Source: an uncultured Porphyromonadaceae bacterium (GTDB lineage Bacteria > Bacteroidota > Bacteroidia > Bacteroidales > Muribaculaceae). From it: a stretch of DNA of 18,855 bases. The notes below the pieces were generated by a model. That model worked only from the letters and a program-made list of their open reading frames with translations, was not told the DNA's origin and made no database searches. Shown here piece after piece: positions 1-7,655 of the stretch. The stretch covers positions 1 to 18,855 of the forward strand of contig CALAVE010000035.1 of assembly GCA_937892215.1 (NCBI GenBank). Reading direction: 5' to 3'. Position numbers and translations under genes: made by a program. The first letter of the stretch is position 1. Every line of letters begins with the position of its first letter.

Positions 1-236
1 TACACGCTTTGATTTAAGGTTTGTTTCGGTCTGTTTTGACCTAATTTAATCGGTGAAAGAATCATCTCTATAGCTAAACCATATCTCAATATCACCCTGA
101 CCACTCTGGCTTATTCGTCCACTAATATTCACAAATTCTCTCCCGAAGCGGCCAAAAGCGAGAAGTATAGCGAAAGGCAAACAAATAAAAACAATTATGT
201 ACCCGCTGCTATTGATGCAGCATAATCCAGACAGGC

Positions 237-668
237 ATGGGACAAGAACAACAAGTAATGTACCGGTTCTGCAGAATGGAACTTGCTCAATTCGCCTTAT
301 TTGACGAGAATTATTCTGCTGAAGTGACTGATGTGCAATATAAGACCGAAGTACAGTTTTCTTTTGACAAAGATTTATCAATGCTTTGCAGCAAAATCAT
401 CATCAATGAAACTCAGGACGACAAGCCCTTGCTAAAGGCTGAATTGAACAGCTTTTTTGATATCAAAAAAGAATCATTAGATTTATTGCAACAGGATGGG
501 CATATTGTATTTCCCCCGATGCTTCTTGTGCAATTCGCTTCACTGTGCTATGGCTCAATGAGGGGTGTCATCTATGCAAAAACGATGAGTTCCCCGTTGT
601 GTAACTTTATTCTACCGCCTGTTTACTTTGCAAATATAATAAATAAAGGATTCGAAGTAGAAGAATAA
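237..668 (+). CDS. SecB-like protein (SecB-fold chaperone relative)
   Basis: A 143-residue soluble protein with no signal peptide or membrane segment. The C-terminal third resembles SecB: a Phe/Ser-rich stretch, then MRGVIYAK (about residues 108-115), then NFILPPVYFANII (about 123-135), matching the SecB pattern of an SRG turn followed by a proline-containing strand ahead of the last helix. SecB proteins are export chaperones that hold preproteins unfolded, and solitary SecB-like proteins also occur as chaperones of toxin-antitoxin systems. No toxin or antitoxin gene is visible beside it, though only 236 bases are available upstream. The start at 237 is the first ATG; a second ATG at 261 (residue 8) is equally possible because the family-like part begins there. 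The fold assignment rests on pattern reading, so the function remains open. Confidence 0.6.
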   Translation: MGQEQQVMYRFCRMELAQFALFDENYSAEVTDVQYKTEVQFSFDKDLSMLCSKIIINETQDDKPLLKAELNSFFDIKKESLDLLQQDGHIVFPPMLLVQFASLCYGSMRGVIYAKTMSSPLCNFILPPVYFANIINKGFEVEE

Positions 669-776
669 ACCCGAATCGGTCAGTAGGCCGACGAAAGGTG
701 GTTTTATAAAGTCTTTTTGTTGTGATTGTGAGGCAAATGTGAGTGAGTGAAGAAGCCTCCGGTTGGCCTGCTGGGA

Positions 777-1787
777 TTAGAGCCAGCCGGCCTGGCGGTA
801 CCAGCTGATGGCTTCTTCCACACCTTGCTCCAGTGAGTAGCGAGCCTCGAAGCCGAAGTCGCGTTGTGCGTCGTGCACGTCGCATCGCCAGTTGCGTTGG
901 CGCAGGATGTTGAACTTGTCGGGGTTGAGTGTGCTGGGCTTTAGGGTTACCTTGCCCCACCACTCGGCCACTGAGCACACCACTTTCACCAGCCACAGGG
1001 GGCAGATGACGGGGAGCACCAGTCGCTTGCCCAGTGTGCGAGCCACGATGGCACGAAATTCCTTCTGTGTGTAACTGCGGTTCTCGCTGATGTAGTAGGC
1101 CTTGCGTAGCGCACCCACTTCAAGCGAGTTCATCACGGCGCGCGCCAGGTCCTTGACGTAGATGAAAGTGAGCATCTGTTTCTTGAATCCCACGCTGAAG
1201 TCGAACCCGTGCTTGATGCACTTCATCATCAGGTAGTAGTCGCGTTCGTGCGGGCCATAGACGCCTGTGCAGCGGAATATGGTGTAGGGTATGGCAGTTT
1301 GCGACATGAGGTAGGTCTCGGCCTTGAGTTTGGATGTGCCGTAGCGGGTGTTGGGGTTGGGCACATCGCCGGGCATGAAGGGGGTGTAGTTCACCTCGTC
1401 GCCGGGTCCCATTACGCTAAGGCTGCTCATGAGCAGGAACACCTCGGGCACGGCGCTGATGTCGCGAAGCGTGTCGGCCAGCAGGCGCATGTAGCCGTAG
1501 TTGATGCGGTCGAAGTCGGTGTAATTGGTGGCCTTGGTGGCACCCAGGTTGTGCACCACGTAGTCCCATCGGCCGTGCTCGGTCACATGGACGGATAGCG
1601 TCTGCCTGAGTTTTTCCTCGCTGGTGAAGTCCAGCTCAATGAAGTGGATTCGCTCGTCGGTGAGGAATTCGCGGTTAGTGGTGGCGCGCACGGCGGCCCA
1701 CGTCTCGAAGTCGTGTTTCAGGGCCTCTTCCACCAGATAGCCGCCAATGAAGCCGCCGGCCCCTGTTATAAGTATTTTTTTCGCCAT
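777..1787 (-). CDS. NAD-dependent epimerase/dehydratase (extended SDR)
   Basis: A cytoplasmic oxidoreductase of 336 residues, the usual length for extended short-chain dehydrogenase/reductase enzymes acting on nucleotide sugars or related substrates. It begins with a Rossmann strand and the glycine-rich NAD(P)-binding motif TGAGGFIGG (residues 8-16). LDF at 52-54 fits the adenine-contacting acidic position, and HNLGATK (79-85) the loop after strand 4. The catalytic set is a serine near 121-124 (SSLSV), Tyr149 and Lys153 in YGTSK. The C-terminal half (about 200-336) would be the substrate domain; it does not reveal the substrate. The gene has its own consensus promoter (1837-1869) and lies downstream of the SusD terminator, so it is probably a separate transcription unit. 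The start is the only ATG in front of the Rossmann strand. Confidence 0.85.
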   Translation of the reverse strand: MAKKILITGAGGFIGGYLVEEALKHDFETWAAVRATTNREFLTDERIHFIELDFTSEEKLRQTLSVHVTEHGRWDYVVHNLGATKATNYTDFDRINYGYMRLLADTLRDISAVPEVFLLMSSLSVMGPGDEVNYTPFMPGDVPNPNTRYGTSKLKAETYLMSQTAIPYTIFRCTGVYGPHERDYYLMMKCIKHGFDFSVGFKKQMLTFIYVKDLARAVMNSLEVGALRKAYYISENRSYTQKEFRAIVARTLGKRLVLPVICPLWLVKVVCSVAEWWGKVTLKPSTLNPDKFNILRQRNWRCDVHDAQRDFGFEARYSLEQGVEEAISWYRQAGWL

Positions 1788-1836
1788 AATAGTCAGGTTT
1801 ATTTATGGAGCGCATTATAATGAGTGTTACGAGTCA

Positions 1837-1869
1837 CAAAGTTAAGCAATTATTCCCAAACTGAGCAAG
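1837..1869 (-). promoter_or_regulatory. Bacteroidetes-type promoter of the epimerase gene
   Basis: On the minus strand TAACTTTG (1837-1844) matches the -7 consensus TAnnTTTG exactly. CTTG (1866-1869), 21 nt upstream, is a one-mismatch match to the -33 TTTG. Transcription would start near 1830, giving a leader of about 43 nt before the ATG at 1787. It lies just past the terminator of the upstream operon, which supports independent transcription. Confidence 0.6.
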
Positions 1870-1891
1870 AATTGTGGCATGCAAATAGCGA

Positions 1892-1922
1892 AAAAGCCCG
1901 CGACGCGTGGTCGCAGGCTTTT
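1892..1922 (-). terminator. Intrinsic terminator of SusC/SusD operon 1
   Basis: Two 13-nt arms (1892-1904 and 1910-1922) around a 5-nt loop form a GC-rich stem bordered by A and U runs. In minus-strand RNA the one imperfect position is a G-U wobble and the stem ends in a U run. In plus-strand RNA the same position would be a C-A mismatch, so the structure is built to act on the minus strand, about 50 nt after the SusD stop codon. Confidence 0.8.
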
Positions 1923-1933
1923 ATCGGGGTTCA

Positions 1934-1950
1934 CTGAGGCAGTGCCTCAG
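1934..1950. repeat. 17-nt perfect palindrome
   Basis: CTGAGGCA, a single central G, then TGCCTCAG: two 8-nt arms with one unpaired base. It lies between the SusD stop codon and the terminator. A one-base loop cannot close as RNA, so the real hairpin would lose its inner pairs. It could add to termination or protect the mRNA 3' end; a protein-binding site is another possibility. Confidence 0.45.
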
Positions 1951-1973
1951 GAATTAGCAATCAAGGTTAACGA

Positions 1974-3704
1974 TTACCATCCGGGGTTCTGACCAATCTG
2001 CTTGTTCAGGTTATACTGGTCGTTGGGGATTGGGTACAGATTGTACTTGGAGTCCCAAACGCGCTCGGCACCGTTGTTTCTGAAATCAATATAACCGTCG
2101 GAGTTCAGGTCAACCTTCGAGAGGTCGATGTCGGCACCGAAGTTACCTACGTGTGCGCCAAGTGTCTGGTTAGGATACTTCTTGGTGTCGAGCAGCTGAA
2201 GCTGGTTCCAGCGTAGCAGTGAGTAGTAACGGTCGTTCATGCAGTACATCAGCTCCACGCGGCGCTCGCGGCGGATTTCCCAAATCAGAGCACTTACGCC
2301 CATGTTGTTAGCCGGGTCGGCATCGGGCGAAGTGGTGAGGTGCGGCATCCCCACGCGGTCGCGGAGCAGGTTGATGGACTTGTCGAGGTCGGACTGTGAG
2401 ATACTACCGAGTTCTGCGCAAGCCTCAGCATAGTTAAGCAGAGTCTGTGCATACCAGAAGATGGGAGCATCGGTCCAGTTGCCGTTAGTGGCTTGACGCA
2501 GAGCGTTGTTGTCGGCGTATTTCTCGTTATCGAACAGCAGAACGCCATAACCGCTCGAAGAAGTTGACTGAGCCGAGATGGTTTTCTGTCCTGGGAAGCG
2601 AGCATAGCCGCAGCCTGGGAACTGAAGGATGTTGTCCACTTGTGCTGCAAGGCGCGGGTCGCGGTTAGCGAGAACGTCGGTAATATCGATGTAAGGCTGT
2701 GGCTCTTCGTACAGACCGGAGTTGTCGATAATCTTAACAATCTTACCTTCATCGCTCTTGTCGAGTGAAGTGGAAGCCAGAGGCTTGCCATCGGTAAAGA
2801 GGTAGCTGTCGAAAGCGTCCTTGGTCATACCGTGAACGATGGTAGAACCGCAAGTATAGTCGATGGTTCCGTGAGCCATAGAGCCATAGTTGTAGTGCTT
2901 GTAGAGAATCATCTCGTTATTACCGGCGAGGTTCTCAGAGTCAAAGTTAGCCTTGTAGCTGGCGTTGAGCGAGAATTTCTCGGATTTCATGATTTCGTTG
3001 CAAGCGTTCTTAGCCTCGGTCAGGTATTTGTTCGAGCGGGAGTTGTCCTTAGCTACATATTTGCAGTAAGTGCCTTCGAACAAGCAGATTTCAGCCTTCA
3101 TTGAGAGAGCCACGTACTTGTTGAAAGCGACGCGTGAACTCTCGTTGGCGCTGATGTTATCGCAAGCGAAGTTAAGGTCCTCAAGGATTTTGTCCATCAC
3201 GTCGTTACGCGGCTGGCGGGCACCGTAGAGGATGTCCTCGTCCGAAGAGTCGAGTTCTTTTTCCACCCAGTAGCAGTCGCCGTAGTTGCGCACCACTTTG
3301 AAGTGCTGCCAAGCGCGATAGAGTCGGCCGATACCCAGCCAGTTGTTCTTGCTGGCATCGCTCATTCCATCAATGCCCGGAACTGCGTTAATCAGAGTGT
3401 TAGCACGGCGGATTTCAACGTAAGGGTTATCCCATGCTGAAGCTGTACCGGGAGCAGCCGTGTAAGTCCAGGGCTGAATACCGGTAGTAGCCTGATCGTC
3501 ATTCAAGAAATTGAAGTAGTAGTCTCCGCTACCCGAGCCATAACCGGTGAAAGTGTTATAGAAGTAGTTAGCGAAAAGCTGAACGTTAGTTTCGTTAGTG
3601 AAGTAGTTAGCCTTCGTGAATTGATCGTATGGTTCGGTATCGAGCAGATCGGAGCACGAAGTGAGCAGAAGTCCTGCTGCGAAAAATAATAAAAACTTTT
3701 TCAT
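1974..3704 (-). CDS. SusD/RagB-family nutrient-binding outer-membrane lipoprotein (pair 1)
   Basis: A 576-residue surface lipoprotein that would act as the lid and substrate-binding partner of the SusC channel encoded just upstream. The signal peptide ends in the lipobox LLTSC with Cys17 as the lipidated residue, followed by the typical SusD start SDLLDTEP. The N-terminal part has the helical, TPR-like SusD pattern (for example GIGRLYRAWQHFKVVRNYGD). The C-terminal part has the SusD_RagB pattern with APIFWYAQTLLNYAEACAEL, WEIRRERRVELM and YPIPNDQYNLN, ending in the common NPGW. DLNSDGYID (residues 532-540) resembles a calcium-binding loop and echoes one in the partner SusC. It follows SusC by 65 nt in one operon and ends before a terminator. 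The substrate is unknown. Confidence 0.95.
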   Translation of the reverse strand: MKKFLLFFAAGLLLTSCSDLLDTEPYDQFTKANYFTNETNVQLFANYFYNTFTGYGSGSGDYYFNFLNDDQATTGIQPWTYTAAPGTASAWDNPYVEIRRANTLINAVPGIDGMSDASKNNWLGIGRLYRAWQHFKVVRNYGDCYWVEKELDSSDEDILYGARQPRNDVMDKILEDLNFACDNISANESSRVAFNKYVALSMKAEICLFEGTYCKYVAKDNSRSNKYLTEAKNACNEIMKSEKFSLNASYKANFDSENLAGNNEMILYKHYNYGSMAHGTIDYTCGSTIVHGMTKDAFDSYLFTDGKPLASTSLDKSDEGKIVKIIDNSGLYEEPQPYIDITDVLANRDPRLAAQVDNILQFPGCGYARFPGQKTISAQSTSSSGYGVLLFDNEKYADNNALRQATNGNWTDAPIFWYAQTLLNYAEACAELGSISQSDLDKSINLLRDRVGMPHLTTSPDADPANNMGVSALIWEIRRERRVELMYCMNDRYYSLLRWNQLQLLDTKKYPNQTLGAHVGNFGADIDLSKVDLNSDGYIDFRNNGAERVWDSKYNLYPIPNDQYNLNKQIGQNPGW

Positions 3705-3769
3705 ATTCGTTTCGTTATCTTTAGATGTTATAAATAACTAATCCTCTTATCGTAAATCTTGACACCGAA

Positions 3770-6700
3770 TTAGATATCAATTTGGATACCAAATGAGTAA
3801 GTACGCATCATCGGGTCGATACGTCCCCAAACGCCATTGCCGTACGAACCGCTACCGGTGTTGATTTCCGGGTCGATACCTGTGCCCTTGTTGTGGTTCA
3901 CGATGTCGAACAGGTTGTCGAACGAAGCGTAGATGCGGAGGCGGTCGATGTAAGCCTTGCGAGTGATGTCTCTCGGCAGGGTGTAGCCCACAGTGATGTT
4001 CTTCATTCTCAGGTAAGCCATGTTAACAAGGTATTTGCTCTGAGGATAGAAGTTGTAAGTACCCAGGTCCAGAATAGAACTTGAAGCACGTCCACGGCCT
4101 GCACCGCCGGCCCACATGCGCGGGAAGTCGGCGTTCTGGTCGATCTTGCCGGCAGCATAGTCGGCCTCAGTGATGTAGCTGGTCTGGTTAGAATAGAGAG
4201 CGTCAGCACCACGCATCATAGGCATTACGAATGCCGACTGAGTCCAAACGTTGCGCTTTCCAACGCCCTGCATGAACATGTCGATGTCCAGACCCTTCCA
4301 GTTAGCGCCCAGACGGAGCGAATACTGGTAGCGCGGAGTGGTGTTACCAATAACCTTGAGGTCGCCGTGGTTCTCGGGAGTACCCTCACCCCAGTCGATC
4401 TTGCCGTCGCCGTTGAGGTCCTTAAACTTGATGTCACCCGGGCCATAAACGAATGATCCGCTCTGGAGAGCAGTCTGGTCGGCCACGCCGTCCTTGTAAG
4501 TGCCATCGGAGTTGAAGTCGTCGAAAGTGAAGTAGCGGTCGGTCTCGAAGCCCCAGATTTCGCCGTAGTTCTTACCGGTGTAGTACTCGTTAATCATGTT
4601 GTTGCTGTCCCAAGCGGTAACCTTAGTCTTATAATCGCTCAGCATAGCGGTGGCGTAAACGTTCACGTCGCCGAAGCGGTGACGCCAGTCAATAGTGATT
4701 TCCCATCCGTTGGTGCGGAGAGAACCTGCGTTCTCCCAAGCGGCAGAGGCACCCAGTACTGAAGGCATAGCCTTTCCGGGAGCGAGCATGTCCTTGGTGT
4801 CGCGGCGGAACCAGTCGAACGTGAAGTTCAGCTCGCCGTTGAGGAAACCGAGGTCGATACCGATGTTGGTGGTGCGGATAGTCTCCCACGTAAGAGACTT
4901 AGACACCAGTTTGGGAGCTGAGAAGTAGTCGTACTTGGAAGTTCCAGTGCCCATCCAGTTCACGGCGTTGGTCTGCTTAGCCATGGTCTCGAGGAACATG
5001 TTGCTACCGATTTCCTGGTTACCGATAGTTCCGTAAGAAGCGCGAATCTTAGCGTTGCTGATGGTTCTCTTCAGAGGCTCGAAGAAAGCTTCCTCGCTGA
5101 TGCGATAACCTAACGAGAACGAGGGGAAGAATGCCCACTTGTCGCCGGCGGGGAACTTGCTGGAGCCGTCGTAGCGGCCGTTGATTTCAACCAGGTAGAT
5201 GCCCTTGTAGTCGTAGTTGATACGTCCGAAGAAACCGGCCGAACCCTGATGCGTGTGCTGGTGCGAGTAGCTGTAGTCGCTGTTAGTGAGAGCCAGTTCA
5301 GGCATGTTCAGGTCTTGGAGGTCGTGACGCTCGTAATAGAGGTACTCATAGTCGGCCTTGTCGAGGTTTGCACCGGCCAGAATCTTGAGATTATGGGCAT
5401 TGCTGAAAGTGCCGTTGTACTCAAAGTAGCCGTTGAACACCTGGTTCTGATAAACGCTGCGGTCGGTCTCGATGTAAGTGGTTGTTGAGAGAGTAGCCGG
5501 AGCCTTAGGAGCCAGACCCCAAGTGTTGTACACGGTGGCGGGGAGACCCACGCCTTTGTAGCGAGTGTTCTTGCGGATGAAAGTGTAGTCGCCGTTGAAG
5601 GTGAGACCGTGAGAGAGGTCAACCTTCAGGAAACCGGTGAGACGCAGGTTGTTCATCTTGCGAGAAGTCTCGCCTGCCTCTTTGCGGTAACCGATAATGG
5701 TACGTGCGTCATACTCCATGCCGTCGTCGGGGTTCACGAAGTAGCCGTAAGGGCCAAAGAACGAACCCCAGCGCCACAGGTACTGATAACCGGCCTTGTT
5801 GTACTCCTGACGGTTGTGAGGAGCGGTGTAAGTGCGGTCGTTGTAAGAAACGCGGGCACCAATCTGCAGCCAGTCGGTAGCCTGAGTCGATACGTTAACG
5901 GTGGCGTTGTAACGTCTCACCTTGTCGGGAACGAAGTTGAGCAGACCCTGCTTCTTGTTGAAACCGAACGAAACGTAGTAGTTAGTTCTGCCGGAATTAC
6001 CCTGCACGTCGAAGTTATGGCTCATTGAGGGAGCGGCGTTGTTGAACATAATCTTGCGCACGTCCCAGTCGGCATAGTAGCCATACTCGTCGTAGTCGTC
6101 ACCGTAGATCATCTCGCGATAGCCGGCCTTAGTGTTTCCGTGCTTTGCTACCCAGTTGTTCATGCCTCTCTGGAACTCCTCGCTGTCCATATACATACCG
6201 AAGAGCTCGCTCTCCAGACCCATACGAGAGTTAACGTCGATAAGTCCTTGCACCTGAGTGGGCACATTGGGATAGTTAGGCAGAGAAGTTGCCTGGCTCC
6301 ATGCGAAGTTGTTCTTGTAAGAAATCTTCACATTGTCCTTGGTCTTGGCGGTCTTGGTGGTGATAAGAACCACACCGAAGGCGGCGCGAGTACCGTAGAT
6401 TGAAGTTGAAGCGGCATCCTTCAGCACCGAGATTGTCTCGATGTCGTTAGTGTTGAGGTAGGAGAGGTTGTCGGTGGGAACACCGTCCACAACATAGAGA
6501 GGAGTGGAAGTTCCGCTGTTCGACAGGGTACCGATACCACGGATAACAATAGAGGCATCACCGTTGATGTCACCGCTGTTGTTAAGGATGGTAAGTCCCG
6601 GAACAGTTCCCTGCAGGGCTTTGCCCACATCGAACTCACTCTTTGACTCAAGTACCTTGGATACGTCCACATTGCTGACGGCACCGGTCAGGTTGGCCTT

Positions 6701-7075
6701 GCGCTGTGTACCATAACCCACAACCACCACTTCGTCGAGCAGGGCCTTGTCCTCGGCGAGTACAATCTTCAGCCCGTCTTTAGCCGCCAGTGTTACAGTC
6801 TTGTAACCTACTGAGGTGATTTGCAACTTGGCATTGTTGCCAACCTTAAGTGAGAAAGCACCGTTGACATCGGTAGCCGTGCCACGGATGGTACCAATCT
6901 CAGAGATACTGGCGCCGATAACGGGCTCGCCGCTTTCGTCAACCACTGTACCTCTAACAATCTTGGTGTTGCCTTGCGACTCCACCACTTGCGGAGCGGG
7001 AGCAGCGTTGATGAGCATGCCCCATGCGCCACAACTCAGAATTAGTGCTCCAAAAAGAGCTAACCTTTTCTTCAT
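3770..7075 (-). CDS. SusC/RagA-family TonB-dependent outer-membrane transporter (pair 1)
   Basis: A 1101-residue TonB-linked beta-barrel that imports oligosaccharides, peptides or similar nutrients together with its SusD lid. After the signal peptide comes a carboxypeptidase-D-like regulatory domain (about 40-112). DEVVVVGYGTQRK (114-126) leads into the plug domain (about 123-240), which holds the SusC signature SVLKDAASTSIYGTR (216-230) and VVLITTK. The rest is the 22-strand barrel, and DLNGDGKID (886-894) is a calcium-loop-like motif seen in many SusC proteins. There is no N-terminal STN domain, so no sign of sigma/anti-sigma signalling. The last residue is Ile instead of the usual terminal aromatic. 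No promoter matching both consensus boxes is seen between 7076 and 7247; the adjacent invertible segment could supply one. Confidence 0.96.
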   Translation of the reverse strand: MKKRLALFGALILSCGAWGMLINAAPAPQVVESQGNTKIVRGTVVDESGEPVIGASISEIGTIRGTATDVNGAFSLKVGNNAKLQITSVGYKTVTLAAKDGLKIVLAEDKALLDEVVVVGYGTQRKANLTGAVSNVDVSKVLESKSEFDVGKALQGTVPGLTILNNSGDINGDASIVIRGIGTLSNSGTSTPLYVVDGVPTDNLSYLNTNDIETISVLKDAASTSIYGTRAAFGVVLITTKTAKTKDNVKISYKNNFAWSQATSLPNYPNVPTQVQGLIDVNSRMGLESELFGMYMDSEEFQRGMNNWVAKHGNTKAGYREMIYGDDYDEYGYYADWDVRKIMFNNAAPSMSHNFDVQGNSGRTNYYVSFGFNKKQGLLNFVPDKVRRYNATVNVSTQATDWLQIGARVSYNDRTYTAPHNRQEYNKAGYQYLWRWGSFFGPYGYFVNPDDGMEYDARTIIGYRKEAGETSRKMNNLRLTGFLKVDLSHGLTFNGDYTFIRKNTRYKGVGLPATVYNTWGLAPKAPATLSTTTYIETDRSVYQNQVFNGYFEYNGTFSNAHNLKILAGANLDKADYEYLYYERHDLQDLNMPELALTNSDYSYSHQHTHQGSAGFFGRINYDYKGIYLVEINGRYDGSSKFPAGDKWAFFPSFSLGYRISEEAFFEPLKRTISNAKIRASYGTIGNQEIGSNMFLETMAKQTNAVNWMGTGTSKYDYFSAPKLVSKSLTWETIRTTNIGIDLGFLNGELNFTFDWFRRDTKDMLAPGKAMPSVLGASAAWENAGSLRTNGWEITIDWRHRFGDVNVYATAMLSDYKTKVTAWDSNNMINEYYTGKNYGEIWGFETDRYFTFDDFNSDGTYKDGVADQTALQSGSFVYGPGDIKFKDLNGDGKIDWGEGTPENHGDLKVIGNTTPRYQYSLRLGANWKGLDIDMFMQGVGKRNVWTQSAFVMPMMRGADALYSNQTSYITEADYAAGKIDQNADFPRMWAGGAGRGRASSSILDLGTYNFYPQSKYLVNMAYLRMKNITVGYTLPRDITRKAYIDRLRIYASFDNLFDIVNHNKGTGIDPEINTGSGSYGNGVWGRIDPMMRTYSFGIQIDI

Positions 7076-7153
7076 ACGCGATTTTTTAGTTGGTTATACA
7101 AAAAGTTAATAAAATAATGATATTAAAGTTTTCATGTTTCAAATTGTTACCCT

Positions 7154-7171
7154 TGCTTGAAACATCAAGCA
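7154..7171. repeat. Small inverted repeat before SusC of pair 1
   Basis: TGCTTGA, loop AACA, TCAAGCA: a perfect 7-bp stem with a 4-nt loop about 80 nt in front of the SusC start codon. It would lie in the leader of any transcript coming from the invertible segment. It could be an operator or a leader hairpin. Confidence 0.4.
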
Positions 7172-7247
7172 TAGAGCAAAAATCTCAAAAGTCAGTAATA
7201 GCCTTTCTTTAGTATATCCACCGAATTCATGTGATATTAATTTGTAA

Positions 7248-7272
7248 GTCGCTTATAACGCTCATAAGTGAC
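7248..7272 (+). repeat. Inverted repeat A1 (25 bp)
   Basis: Left copy: GTCGCTTAT, 7-bp centre AACGCTC, ATAAGTGAC. The arms are inverted copies of each other with one mismatch around an asymmetric centre, as in tyrosine-recombinase crossover sites. Identity to the reverse complement of A2 is exact over 25 bp and stops on both sides. Confidence 0.9.
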
Positions 7273-7276
7273 ACAT

Positions 7277-7300
7277 TGGTCGCTTATGTGTGAGATAAGA
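7277..7300 (+). repeat. Direct repeat B1 (24 bp), inside the invertible segment
   Basis: Shares 24 identical bases with 7656-7679. It has the same GTCGCTTAT left arm and the same CTTAT-N7-ATAAG geometry as the A repeats, but the centre is GTGTGAG. It starts only 5 bp after A1. Confidence 0.9.
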
Positions 7301-7341
7301 CACCTTTTTTGGGCTCTTGAGTAATACTTTTTTTTGGTTTT

Positions 7342-7373
7342 TTTGGGAGTTTCACTAAATTTTATTAATTTTG
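7342..7373 (+). promoter_or_regulatory. Consensus promoter P1 inside the invertible segment
   Basis: TTTG (7342-7345), exactly 20 nt, then TAATTTTG (7366-7373): full matches to the Bacteroidetes -33 and -7 boxes. Transcription would start near 7380 and run towards SusC of pair 2 with a leader of about 390 nt. Confidence 0.65.
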
Positions 7374-7417
7374 AAGCGAAAAATATAAGTGCTCTCACTT
7401 TTTGCTTGTCAAAAGTG

Positions 7418-7442
7418 GTCACTTATGAGCGTTATAAGCGAC
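7418..7442 (-). repeat. Inverted repeat A2 (25 bp)
   Basis: Exact reverse complement of A1: GTCACTTAT, centre GAGCGTT, ATAAGCGAC. It begins 45 nt after the end of the -7 box at 7366-7373. Confidence 0.9.
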
Positions 7443-7447
7443 CATTC

Positions 7448-7455
7448 CAAAGATA
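7448..7455 (-). promoter_or_regulatory. Possible minus-strand -7 element
   Basis: On the minus strand TATCTTTG matches TAnnTTTG exactly, but there is no TTTG 19-21 nt upstream. A start here would fall near 7441, inside repeat A2, and read through the segment into SusC of pair 1 with a leader of about 365 nt. Confidence 0.3.
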
Positions 7456-7485
7456 CAATTGTTTATGATTGTTAAGCGGGTAAAT

Positions 7486-7501
7486 AAGCCGCGAAAGGCT
7501 T
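7486..7501 (+). other. Short hairpin between the two plus-strand promoters
   Basis: AAGCC, loop GCGAAA, GGCTT, followed by a TTTATTA run. A 5-bp stem is weak for a terminator. It could dampen transcripts from P1 before they reach SusC of pair 2. Confidence 0.25.
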
Positions 7502-7579
7502 TTATTAAAAGGTGAAATCCAATTTTTTGATGATAAATGTCAGATTTTTCAAAAATCGAATAAAAATTTTTCTAAATTT

Positions 7580-7611
7580 TTTGGATTAAAACTAAAAAAG
7601 TGTTTACTTTG
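7580..7611 (+). promoter_or_regulatory. Promoter P2 of SusC/SusD operon 2
   Basis: TTTG (7580-7583), 20 nt, then TTACTTTG (7604-7611), one mismatch to TAnnTTTG. Transcription would start near 7618, giving a leader of about 150 nt that contains repeat B2. It lies outside the inverted repeats. Confidence 0.6.
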
Positions 7612-7655
7612 GAGGGTCGAAAATAGTTGTATTTTTTCACCCAAAAAGCGGAATA

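Larger units (their letters stand above)
7248..7442. mobile_element. Candidate invertible promoter segment (inverton)
   Basis: Perfect 25-bp inverted repeats (7248-7272 and 7418-7442) bound 145 bp holding a consensus promoter that now points to SusC of pair 2. Inversion would place its -7 box at about 7317-7324 on the minus strand, reading into SusC of pair 1 with a leader near 235 nt. Promoters switched by inverted-repeat recombination are well known upstream of Bacteroides surface-polysaccharide and SusC/SusD genes. No recombinase gene lies in the window, so it would have to act in trans. The alternative is a pair of regulator operators. Confidence 0.55.

Noticed and set aside
46..381. Minus-strand open frame of 111 codons with a hydrophobic middle
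   Set aside because: Its 5' part lies antisense to the SecB-like gene, the sequence resembles no family I know, and no promoter or other support is seen. The 236 bases before the SecB-like gene hold nothing else I can defend.
2294..2791. Long frames antisense or out of frame within the SusC and SusD genes (for example 2294-2791, 5609-6028, 9501-10076, 10982-11950)
   Set aside because: They overlap strongly supported genes, have skewed composition typical of shadow frames, and show no family motifs.
7237..7422. Minus-strand open frame of 61 codons across the invertible segment
   Set aside because: It is Lys-rich low-complexity translation of A/T runs and spans the repeats; it would be broken by inversion and has no family resemblance.
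7248..7442. A1 and A2 as the two arms of a single transcription terminator
   Set aside because: The 145-nt gap between the arms is far too long for an intrinsic terminator, there is no adjoining T run, and the two flanking genes diverge so nothing ends there.
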